The position numbers and the translations under genes were made by a program. From Nymphaea colorata (taxonomy: Eukaryota; Streptophyta; Magnoliopsida; Nymphaeales; Nymphaeaceae), in the NCBI RefSeq assembly GCF_008831285.2, contig NC_045151.1:4337544-4401543 (forward strand): a DNA stretch of 64,000 nucleotides, written 5' to 3'. Below the pieces are notes generated by a model. It had not been told where the DNA came from and ran no database searches. It saw nothing but the letters and a program-made list of their open reading frames with translations. Shown here piece after piece: positions 23,100 through 34,600 of this stretch (positions are counted from its first letter, which is position 1; each line of letters starts with the position of its first letter).

Positions 23100-23870
23100 G
23101 AAAGAGATAATGGAAAACATGGCATAAAAATTTTGCAAGTCCTAAATCAAGCAAGGGAAGGAAAGAAGAGAGCCGACAAAAAGCAAAAAGGATTCACGTT
23201 TAACAAAAAAAGAGTTTCAATCTGTTACCAGTTTTTTACACACTAAAACATTTTAGTAATTGTAAACCTTTCTCCAAGATGGTCTCTTAGCTGCTAAACC
23301 ATTGAAGCTTCTAGAAGAAGGTGATCTGTTCCTGTTTATCCGTGAGAAATGTGGTTGCTACTGCATCATTTTGTTGAGGAGTAACACTATTTGCTGCGCC
23401 CACCAGAAGACTTGACATTGGGGAAGTAAAAAAGAACTGGCTTTCTCTGTTTCGGGAGGCATTTCCTGTGGCCTCCCAAGCTGATGTTCTCTGTGAAATC
23501 ACACCAACATGACCAAGTAATATTGACTTCTGTCATGTTTGCTGAAAGCAGTTGCAATATATTGATTTTTATATATTCACTCTACTTTTGCAGTTGGAAA
23601 ACAAGACATAAAAAATGTACAAGACCTAAATCAAACAAGGGAGAGAAAAAGAGCCGATGAAATGCAAAAGATTCATACTTGACCCAAAAAAAAAATAGTT
23701 ACAATCTGTCACCGATTTTAAATATTGAAACATATCGGATAATTGTTACCTTTCCTCCAAGATGGCATCTTACTCCTGCGGCAGATCAAGTGCAGGACAT
23801 ATGTAAATACTGAAGGCTTCAGCCTACGAAACAGAAAAGGTTCCGTAACATGATATAACAGCACCTCAAC
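23100..23870 (-). repeat. Partial tandem copies of the CNL 3' end and 3' flank
   Basis: Two blocks repeat about 484-492 bp apart: 23,141 (CCTAAATCAAGCAAGGGA) and 23,625 (CCTAAATCAAACAAGGGA), each followed by AGAGCCGA and, further on, CCTTTC(T)CCAAGATGG at 23,267 and 23,759. The same CCTTTCCCCAAGATGG occurs at 23,893 within the main gene. The minus-strand frame 23,311-23,502 holds NDAVATTFLTD, a copy of NDAVATTCPTD in the last LRR exon at about 24,000. These are duplicated C-terminal pieces, not separate genes. Confidence 0.75.
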
Positions 23871-23874
23871 CACT

Positions 23875-26800
23875 TTAGCCTAGGATGGATAACCTTTCCC
23901 CAAGATGGTCTCTGAGTTCCTGCGGCAGATGGAGTGCTGGACAAAAGTAAATTACCAACTTTTCAAGCTTTGAGAGGCAGGCGATCTGTTCGTTTGCATC
24001 CGTGGGACATGTTGTTGCTACTGCATCATTTTCATTTTGGTGGGTAGTAATGTCCACCAGAGACTTCAGTTTGTGGAAGTATTGAAGCTCTAGGTATCTC
24101 AGTTTTGGGAGGCATTGCCAGTGGCCTCCCAAGCTGATGTCCTCATAGAAATAGTTTAGGTGCAATGTCTCCAGTTGGGAGAGACCCCACAACCACTGAG
24201 GCACCCTTCCCAATTAGACCTCATCAACATTCGTGTCACTCAAAGACAGAGACTTGAGGGAGGGTAGAAATGTTGATACCTCCGATGGCAATGGTGATGG
24301 CAGTTGTACTGCTGAGTCTGGACCCAACCTTAACTCAATGAGGTTTGGCAGTTGCTCAAGGAATTTCCATCCCAATCTCGCACTTAGGCAACAACACACT
24401 GACAAACTTTGGAGCTGAGTCACTTGACCGTCATGCCCCGCCAGCTCAAATAGAGCATCAAGCAAGCCTTCTGTCTGCATCTTTGGACAATTCATAAAAT
24501 TTGCCTCTCTTAACCTTGGCATAGAAGTCAATGTTGTTTCCCCTAATCCATCTGCTGGCCACCCTTCCCAGTTGAGCAAACCTTCCACCATCAACTCCTC
24601 AAGTAAAGGAACATTAACAAGAGCCTTCAAGCTATTAGGTCGATGAGGTAATTGCTCTAGGCTGCAGCATTCCTCCACCTTCAACGACTTGAAAGCAGGC
24701 TTGTGATGAGGTAATTGCTCTAGGCTGCACCATTCCTCCACCTTCCACGACTCCAAGGCAGGCATGCTAGCTATTTCACATAGTGCTGGGCAATTGATGA
24801 CATTTAGTACTTTCAACCGGGGTAATGCTTATTAGTTTTTCTCAAAAATGGCATCTTTCTAGCTTTAGCGAATGTAGCTTGGTATACTCAGTATTCAAAT
24901 GCCAAGCTGGCATCTTTCCCTTATAATCACCTATCTCCAAGCACTCCAGCCCAAGTGGAGGTTCCAATGCCTCCAGCGCACCACTCTGTTCAGAAGCCCC
25001 ACCCTGTTTCTCATTACTCTGTTCAGAAGTACCACTCCTGTTCAGAAACACCTCCAGTAATTCCAAAGTAGAATTCCAAACTAATTATGCCATGCTTCTC
25101 CTTAAGAAATTGTGCATTTCTTGCACAATCAATTGCTTTTCTTGTCCCCTCCAACCCTTGTGTCCCCTTTGTCATCCGTAAATTGGTAAGCTTCCCAACT
25201 TCCGCTATAAATTTCAATTCTGATGTCCATTTCAGCCAAGAAACCTCAAGTTGCAGAGTTCGCCCATTTCTTGTGAACTCTTCAATTTTCTATAATTTAA
25301 ATCCAATGTTTGCAAGTTACAGAGTCGGCAGATTGTACTGGGCAACCGTCTCACTTTAGAATTGCTTTAGATCGAGATATTAATAAGTGAAAGATATTCA
25401 ATGGACTTTGGCAGCTCAACGAATTCGCATCCCCTCAATGACAACACCCTCAACCACTTGAAATTTGTCAAGTGTTCAATATAAACCTGCAAGTAAGAAT
25501 TGGAATAAGCCAACAATGTGCACACCTTATTTGCTGTTTCCAAGGTATTATGCTTGTGTGCCTCTGCATCGTGTACACCAAGTAATGACAGATGGCGGGT
25601 GTGCTCAGTAGTAGAGGCATGGCCATATTCCCTTCCACCTATATATAAGGCAAGGTCATGCAAAATGTGATGCAATTTGATGCTCTTCAAATCAATTTCT
25701 TCAATCAAACACTGCCTTATCCAATCTTCAATGTATTGGTTTGCTGTCGCTTCAACATCTATGCCTTCCTCAATCAATCCATGTGCCACCCATTGCATGG
25801 TCAATGTCTCCCTTTCAATCTCATAATCCTTTGGATAAATGCAGCAATACACAAAACAACTCTTCAAATAATATGGCAAGTTATCGTAGCTCAGCATGAG
25901 ACCAGGAAGAATATCGCCACCTATTTCAGTGGACGATGATGAGGCTGCAGGAGTCTTCCATTCCCATATCTTACTATCCACGAGGGACTTCCAGTCCTCC
26001 CTACTCATTTTCTTGGTGTGCATCATGGACCCCACCATCTTAATAACAAGTGGCAACCCACCACACTTCTTTACTATTCCATCTCCAACAAATTTGATCT
26101 TATGCATCACCGAATCTTCTTCTGTTTGGCCTTCTCTTAAACCTCCTTCACAAACAAGTACCAACTTTGGTGGAAACTAAATTCTTGTAATTCATGCATA
26201 TAAAAAGCACCCATCCCCTCCGACACATATTTCTTTCTACTGGTAATCAAAATTTGCTCCCGATGGCACTCGGCATCAATGTTCCCCCTATCTCTTCGTC
26301 CCACCATTTTACTTCCCCTACATCATAGGACCAACAATTTTTTTCCTTTGAGAGCTCGTTCAGTAATTGTGTGCATAAGTCAGTCAAGGAACAATCAGTG
26401 TTTTCTGCAGAACTCTTGCACACTTCCCTTAGTATCTGCCGCACCAAATCCTTATGGTTTGGCCTTTACGAAACACAAACCCACCACCTGTGTTCCATGA
26501 ACTTGTTCAACTTCATTAAATACCGTGTTTGCAAGAGTCATTTTACTGATCCCTCCTTTCCAACAATGGAGATAATAGAAGCACCACCCTTCACAGTCTT
26601 ACTACAAAAGTCATTTGACGAGCATTTCTACTAACACCTTTTTATCATTCCCCCTGCCTATGGCAGTTGTATACCTATGTGATGGGTTGCCTCTTTGGGG
26701 TTGACATGTTCACATTGAACAGGTCCTTACCACCCCTTTTGGGGTTGTTTTGAGCCTATCCACCATGTCCCAATCTTTCTTTATTTTATCAAGCCTTTGA

Positions 26801-27207
26801 TTGATTTTCTTGATTTTGTTACCAAGTTGGTAAGAAAAGAAACATCTTCGTAATAGGAAGAGAGTGCTGTGGTCAATGATCGCTTCCATACCTGATCCCT
26901 CTTGCTGGCCTCAATTTTGCTACAATATCCTTTGATGATGTCCTCGGCATCATAAACAACATCCTTGAGCTCAAGCTCTAGTTCTCTGTCGCACTCCTTC
27001 CTGAAAAAGGACTCGATCAGCATCTTGATGGCCTTTTGGAAGATTTTCAGGATCCTTGGAGCTTCTTCTTCAGATCGTCTTTGGCATTCAAGATGTAGTC
27101 TTACATCTCTTTCAACAAATGGTTGCAGTAGAAATGGCTGTTTGCACAAGAGCATCATTACCTCCCCCATCTCCTGCAACCCCACTCCCAGTTTCTTGGT
27201 AGATTGA
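23875..27207 (-). pseudogene. CC-NB-LRR (CNL) disease-resistance gene, disrupted
   Basis: Intracellular immune receptor of the CNL class. Reading on the minus strand: a coiled-coil region at 27,185-26,781 with VVYDAEDIIKGY, an EDVID-like motif; a P-loop near 26,568-26,538 where GKGGISKMTLA is recoverable only across a frameshift and GKT reads SKM; a kinase-2 region near 26,345-26,310 where LLVL and DVGEVKWW lie in different frames; RNBS-B near 26,255 (GSK then LITSRKK, shifted again); then an open stretch at 26,164-25,367 with CGGLPLVIKMVGS (GLPL), CFVYCCIYPKDYEI (RNBS-D), LHHILHDLALYI in place of MHD, and the first LRR. LRRs follow at 25,330-23,875 in broken frames. At least four breaks are seen. 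Most are single-base indels, so assembly error in places cannot be excluded, but the altered P-loop and MHD residues and the stop after ISI support a pseudogene. Confidence 0.88.
24642..24767 (-). repeat. Internal 63-bp (21-residue) duplication in the LRR region
   Basis: Two adjacent copies with a period of 63 bp (24,642 and 24,705) encode SWKVEEWCSLEQLPH and SLKVEECCSLEQLPH on the minus strand. The unit is a whole number of codons and about one LRR long, so it adds a repeat without breaking the frame. Local LRR gain of this kind is usual in resistance genes. Confidence 0.85.
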
Positions 27208-27810
27208 AGGGCAGAGGAAGAGAAGCAATTTTCAGAAGGATGTGAAGAAAATAGGCAAAAAACTGCACAAAATTCATTGAGCAGGTGGGTCGTTTGATCA
27301 CCACCACAACCACATTATCCTCTTGCGAGTGGTAGATTGCTGAAGTAATCAAGTAACGAAGAAATTCGGCCCTTGATGGCTCAAGAAATTCAGCCCTCAA
27401 TCTGTCAGTTGTTATACATTGGCAGTCCTTTCATGCTGTTTCGTCAATTCCTTACACTGTATTCTTTTTCTCTTCCAGACTAGCTCGTTCATATTGGCTT
27501 CTTTTCTCTCTCCAATTCATTATATTTTGTTCATTCACATTAACTTTATTCCCATCAATCGTGGCGTGATCTGTTATAATACTAAATAATGAGAAAAATA
27601 CTCATCGGCACATTTTTTATAGGTTTGTTAAAGAAAAAATTCAATTTCTTAATTTTACTTGCTCCTAAATAAATCTGGTAGAAAAATCCCAAAGCCAAGC
27701 CTTCAACATCCCCTAGAGTTCACCCTTTCGGACTTGTCAGATTTCTTGTTAATCTTTTATTTCAATTGATTTTATTATGTAAAATATTTTACATATATGA
27801 TCTGCAATCC
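27208..27810 (-). promoter_or_regulatory. 5' region of the CNL gene (leader, possible upstream exon, promoter)
   Basis: Upstream of the coiled-coil region. The minus-strand frame at 27,400-27,158 is open but overlaps the CC start in another frame and has no motif. The junction CAATCTACCAAG/AAACTGGGAG near 27,193 could be a splice acceptor. Blocks of this region recur at 9.34-9.84 kb. The sequence ends at an assembly gap, so the promoter may be incomplete. Confidence 0.4.
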
Positions 27811-27910
27811 NNNNNNNNNNNNNNNNNNNNNNNNNNNNNNNNNNNNNNNNNNNNNNNNNNNNNNNNNNNNNNNNNNNNNNNNNNNNNNNNNNNNNNNNNN
27901 NNNNNNNNNN
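27811..27910. other. Assembly gap of 100 N
   Basis: Exactly 100 N, the usual placeholder for a gap of unknown size. It separates the CNL flank from the satellite contig. Confidence 0.99.
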
Positions 27911-29529
27911 GCTTGTAAGAACATAAACGACATTTAAGTGATTTACTTGCTGAATTTTAGTTCATATAATGCGTTTCGCTTGTTATTGCATCTATAATGA
28001 ATGATTTAAATGGTTCAAAATAAAGTTTGTATGAAAAAAATGAAATTCAAGTCATTCGTTTGATCGCTTATCATTCCCCTAATGAGTTGAACTTGTAGTT
28101 AAGGATCTAATGAATTGAAGTCACATTCAATAAGTATGTGTGATCAAACGAATCACTTAAATCCACTCCTGTTATACGAACAACTGATTTCAATCGCTTA
28201 TATGCGAACTATAGATGTAACGACAAGTTGAATTATTTCGATTAAGTACGAGGATGAAACTAATGCATAGATCCATTTTTAACTATATGAACTTGTAATT
28301 TCAATCATTTAAATCGTTCTTTGTAGAAGTTATAAACGGTGAAACACATTATGTTAACTATAAGGATCAATTGAATGACTTAAATCACAAAGTAACATAA
28401 ATGTGTTAAACATGCATGTTGAATGGTTTAGTGGAATGAAATCACAAGCTTGTAAGAACATAAACGACATTTAAGTGATTTACTTGCTGAATTTAGTTCA
28501 TATAATGCGTTTCGCTTGTTATTGCATCTATAATGAATGATTTAAATGGTTCAAACTAAAAGTTTGTATGAAAAGAAATGAAATTCAAGTCATTCGTTTG
28601 ATCGCTTATCATTCCCCTAATGAGTTGAACTTGTAGTTAAGGATCTAATGAATTGAAGTCACATTCAATTAAGTATGTGTGATCAAACGAATCACTTAAA
28701 TCCCACTCCTGTTTATACGAACAACTGATTTCAATCGCTTATATCGCGTACTATAGATGTAACACAAGTTGAATTCTTTCGATTAAGTACGAGGGATGAA
28801 ACTATGCATAATCCATTTTTAACTATATGAACCTGTGATTTCAATCATTTAAATCGTTCTTTATAGAAGTAATAAAGGTAAAACACATTATGTTAACTAT
28901 AAGGATCAATTGAATGACTTGAATCACAAAGTAATGCATAAATGTGCTTAAACATGCATGTTGAATGATTTAGTGGAATGAAATCACAAGCTTGTAAGAA
29001 CATAAATGACATTTAAGTGATTTACTTGCTTATTTTAGTTAATATAATGTGTTTCGCTTGTTATTGCATCTATAATGAATGATTTAAATGGTTCAAACTA
29101 AAAGTTTGTATGAAAAGAAATGAAATTCAAGTCATTCGTTTGATCGCTTATCATTCCCCTAATGAGTTGAACTTGTAGTTAAGGATCTAATGAATTGAAG
29201 TCACATTCAATTAAGTATGTGTGATCAAACGAATCACTTAAATCCCACTCCTGTTTATACGAACAACTGATTTCAATCGCTTATATCGCGTACTATAGAT
29301 GTAACACAAGTTGAATTCTTTCGATTAAGTACGAGGGATGAAACTATGCATAGATCCATTTTTAACTATATGAACTTGTAATTTCAATCATTTAAATCGT
29401 TCTTTGTAGAAGTTATAAACGGTGAAACACATTATGTTAACTATAAGGATCAATTGAATGACTTAAATCACAAAGTAACACATAAATGTGTTTAAACATG
29501 CATGTTGAATGGTTTAGTGGAATGAAATC

Positions 29530-32500
29530 ACAAGCTTGTAAGAACATAAACGACATTTAAGTGATTTACTTGCTGAATTTTAGTTATATAATGCGTTTCG
29601 CTTGTTATTGCATCTATAATGAATGATTTAAATGGTTCAAATAAAAGTTTGTATGAAAAGAAATGAAATTCAAGTCATTCGTTTGATCGCTTATCATTCC
29701 CCTAATGAGTTGAACTTGTAGTTAAGGATCTAATGAATTGAAGTCACATTCAATTAAGTATGTGTGATCAAACGAATCACTTAAATCCCACTCCTGTTTA
29801 TACGAACAACTGATTTCAATCGCTTATATCGCGTACTATAGATGTAACGACAAGTTGAATTCTTTCGATTAAGTACCAGGGATGAAACTAGTGCATAGAT
29901 CTCATTTTTAACTATATGAACCTGTGATTTCAATTATTTAAATCGTTCTTTATAGAAGTAATAAATGGTAAAACACATTATGTTAACTATAAGGAATCAA
30001 TTGAATGACTTGAATCACAAAGTAATGCATAAATGTGCTTAAACATGCATGTTGAATGATTTAGTGGAATGAAATCACAAGCTTGTAAGAACATAAACGA
30101 CATTTAAGTGATTTACTTGCTGAATTTTAGTTAATATAATGCGTTTCGCTTGTTATTGCATCTATAATGAATGATTTAAATGGTTCAAACTAAAAGTTTG
30201 TATGAAAAGAAATGAAATTCAAGTCATTCGTTTGATCGCTTATCATTCCCCTAATGAGTTGAACTTGTAGTTAAGGATCTAATGAATTGAAGTCACATTC
30301 AATAAGTATGTGTGATCAAACGAATCACTTAAATCCACTCCTGTTTATACGAACAACTGATTTCAATCGCTTATATCGCGTACTATAGATGTAACCACAA
30401 GTTGAATTCTTTCGATTAAGTACGAGGGATGAAACTAATGCGTAGATCACATTTTTAACTATATGAACCTGTGATTTCAATCATTTAAATCGTTCTTTAA
30501 GAAGTAATAAACGGTAAAACACATTATGTTAACTATAAGGGATCAATTGAATGCTTAAACCACAAAGTAATGCATAAATGTGCTTAAAATGCATGTTGAA
30601 TGATTTACTTGAATGAAATCACAAGTTGTAAGAACATAAATGACATTTAAGTGATTTACTTGCTTATTTTAGTTAATATAATGTGTTTCGCTTTGATTGC
30701 ATCTATAATGAATGATTTAAATGGTTCAAACTAAAAGTTTGTATGAAAAGAAATGAAATTCAAGTCATTGTTTGATCGCTTATCATTCCCTAATGAGTTG
30801 AACTTGTAGTTAAGGATCTAATGAATTGAAGTCACATTCAATTAAGTATGTGTGATCAAACGAATCACTTAAATCCCACTCCTGTTTATACGAACAACTG
30901 ATTTCAATCGCTTATATCGCGTACTATAATGTAACCACAAGTTGAATTCTTTCGATTAAGTACGAGGGATGAAACTAGTGCATATATCCATTTTTAACTA
31001 TATGAACTTGTGATTTCAATCGTTTAAATCGTTCTTTATAGAAGTTATAACGGTGAAACACATTATGTTAACTATAAGGGATCAATTGAATGACTTGAAT
31101 CACATGTAATGCATAAATGTGCTTAAACATGCATGTTGAATGATTTAGTGGAATGAAATCAGAAGCTTGTAAGAACATAAATGACATTTAAGTGATTTAC
31201 TTGCTTATTTTAGTTAATATAATGTGTTTCGCTTGTTATTGCATCTATAATGAATGATTTAAACGGTTCAAACTAAAAGTTTGTATGAAAAGAAATGAAA
31301 TTCAAGTCATTCGTTTGATCGCTTATCATTCCCCTAATGAGTTGAACTTGTAGTTAAGGATTAATGAATTGAAGTCACATTCAATTAAGTATGTGTGATC
31401 AAACGAATCACTTAAATCCCACTCCTGTTTATACGAACAACTGATTCAATCGCTTATATGCGAACTATAGATGTAACGACAAGTTGAATTATTTCGATTA
31501 AGTACGAGGGATGAAACTAATGCATAGATCACATTTTTAACTATATGAACTTGTAATTTCAATCATTTAAATCGTTCTTTGTAGAAGTTATAAAGGTGAA
31601 ACACATTATGTTAACTATAAAGGATAATTGAATGACTTAAATCACAAAGTACACATAAATGTGTTTAAACATGCAGTTGAATGGTTTAGTGGAATGAAAT
31701 CACAAGCTTGTAAGAACATAAACGACATTTAAGTGATTTACTTGCTGAATTTTAGTTCATATAATGCGTTTCGCTTGTTATTGCATCTATAATGAATGAT
31801 TTAAATGGTTCAAATAAAAGTTTGTATGAAAAGAAATGAAATTCAAGTCATTCGTTTGATCGCTTATCATTCCCCTAATGAGTTGAACTTGTAGTTAAGG
31901 ATCTAATGAATTGAAGTCACATTCAATTAAGTATGTGTGATCAAACGAATCACTTAAATCCCACTCCTGTTTATACGAACAACTGATTTCAATCGCTTAT
32001 ATCGCGTACTATAGATGTAACGACAAGTTGAATTCTTTCGATTAAGTACCAGGGATGAAACTAGTGCATAGATCTCATTTTTAACTATATGAACCTGTGA
32101 TTTCAATTATTTAAATCGTTCTTTATAGAAGTAATAAATGGTAAAACACATTATGTTAACTATAAGGAATCAATTGAATGACTTGAATCACAAAGTAATG
32201 CATAAATGTGCTTAAACATGCATGTTGAATGATTTAGTGGAATGAAATCACAAGCTTGTAAGAACATAAACGACATTTAAGTGATTTACTTGCTGAATTT
32301 TAGTTAATTAATGCGTTTCGCTTGTTATTGCATCTATAATGAATGATTTAAATGGTTCAAACTAAAAGTTTGTATGAAAAGAAATGAAATTCAAGTCATT
32401 CGTTTGATCGCTTATCATTCCCCTAATGAGTTGAACTTGTAGTTAAGGATCTAATGAATTGAGTCACATTCAATTAAGTATGTGTGATCAAACGAATCAC

Positions 32501-34600
32501 TTAAATCCACTCCTGTTTATACGAACAACTGATTTCAATCGCTTATATCGCGTACTATAGATGTAACACAAGTTGAATTCTTTCGATTAAGTACGAGGGA
32601 TGAAACTAATGCGTAGAACACATTTTTAACTATATGAACCTGTGATTTCAATCATTTAAATCGTTCTTTATAGAAGTAATAAACGGTAAAACACATTATG
32701 TTAACTATAAGGGATCAATTGAATGCTTAAACCACAAAGTAATGCATAAATGTGCTTAAAATGCATGTTGAATGATTTACTTGAATGAAATCACAAGTTG
32801 TAAGAACATAAATGACATTTAAGTGATTTACTTGCTTATTTTAGTTAATATAATGTGTTTCGCTTGATTGCATCTATAATGAATGATTTAAATGGTTCAA
32901 ACTAAAAGTTTGTATGAAAAGAAATGAAATTCAAGTCATTGTTTGATCGCTTATCATTCCCCTAATGAGTTGAACTTGTAGTTAAGGATCTAATGAATTG
33001 AAGTCACATTCAATTAAGTATGTGTGATCAAACGAATCACTTAAATCCACTCCTGTTTATACGAACAACTGATTTCAATCGCTTATATCGCGTACTATAA
33101 TGTAACACAAGTTGAATTCTTTCGATTAAGTACGAGGATGAAACTATGCATAATCCATTTTTAACTATATGAACTTGTGATTTCAATCGTTTAAATCGTT
33201 CTTTATAGAAGTTATAACGGTGAAACACATTATGTTAACTATAAGGGATCAATTGAATGACTTGAATCACAGTAATGCATAAATGTGCTTAAACATGCAT
33301 GTTGAATGATTTAGTGGAATGAAATCAAAGCTTGTAAGAACATAAATGACATTTAAGTGATTTACTTGCTTATTTTAGTTAATATAATGTGTTTCGCTTG
33401 TTATTGCATCTATAATGAATGATTTAAACGGTTCAAACTAAAAGTTTGTATGAAAAGAAATGAAATTGAAGTCATTCGTTTGATCGCTTATCATTCCCTA
33501 ATGAGTTGAACTTGTAGTTAAGGATTAATGAATTGAAGTCACATTCAATTAAGTATGTGTGATCAAACGAATCACTTAAATCCCACTCCTGTTTATACGA
33601 ACAACTGATTCAATCGCTTATATAGCGAACTATAGATGTAACGACAAGTTGAATTATTTCGATTAAGTACGAGGGATGAAACTAATGCATAGATCACATT
33701 TTTAACTATATGAACTTGTAATTTCAATCATTTAAATCGTTCTTTGTAGAAGTTATAAATGGTGAAACACATTATGTTAACTATAAAGGATAATTGAATG
33801 ACTTAAATCACAAAGTAACACATAAATGTGTTTAAACATGCAGTTGAATGGTTTAGTGGAATGAAATCACAAGCTTGTAAGAACATAAACGACATTTAAG
33901 TGATTTACTTGCTGAATTTTAGTTCATATAATGCGTTTCGCTTGTTATTGCATCTATAATGAATGATTTAAATGGTTCAAATAAAAGTTTGTATGAAAAG
34001 AAATGAAATTCAAGTCATTCGTTTGATCGCTTATCATTCCCCTAATGAGTTGAACTTGTAGTTAAGGATCTAATGAATTGAAGTCACATTCAATTAAGTA
34101 TGTGTGATCAAACGAATCACTTAAATCCCACTCCTGTTTATACGAACAACTGATTTCAATCGCTTATATCGCGTACTATAGATGTAACGACAAGTTGAAT
34201 TCTTTCGATTAAGTACAGGGATGAAACTAGTGCATAATCTCATTTTTAACTATATGAACCTGTGATTTCAATTATTTAAATCGTTCTTTATAGAAGTAAT
34301 AAATGGTAAAACACATTATGTTAACTATAAGGAATCAATTGAATGACTTGAATCACAAAGTAATGCATAAATGTGCTTAAACATGCATGTTGAATGATTT
34401 AGTGGAATGAAATCACAAGCTTGTAAGAACATAAACGACATTTAAGTGATTTACTTGCTGAATTTTAGTTAATATAATGGTTTCGCTTGTTATTGCATCT
34501 ATAATGAATGATTTAAATGGTTCAAACTAAAAGTTTGTATGAAAAGAAATGAAATTCAAGTCATTCGTTTGATCGCTTATCATTCCCCTAATGAGTTGAA
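29530..34600. repeat. Tetrameric higher-order repeat within the satellite (about 2.17 kb)
   Basis: Anchors four units apart are 2165-2173 bp apart and share private variants. AGTACCAGGG occurs at 29,874, again at about 32,045, and as AGTACAGGG near 34,212. CAAGTCATTGTTTGAT (missing C) occurs at 30,761 and 32,932. Monomers with AACGGTTC plus GATTCAATCGC occur near 31,262/31,444 and 33,428/33,609. About two and a half copies are visible. Confidence 0.75.

Noticed and set aside
33037-33228. 63-codon minus-strand ORF in the satellite
   Set aside because: It exists only where indels happen to open the frame in one monomer; neighbouring copies have stops.
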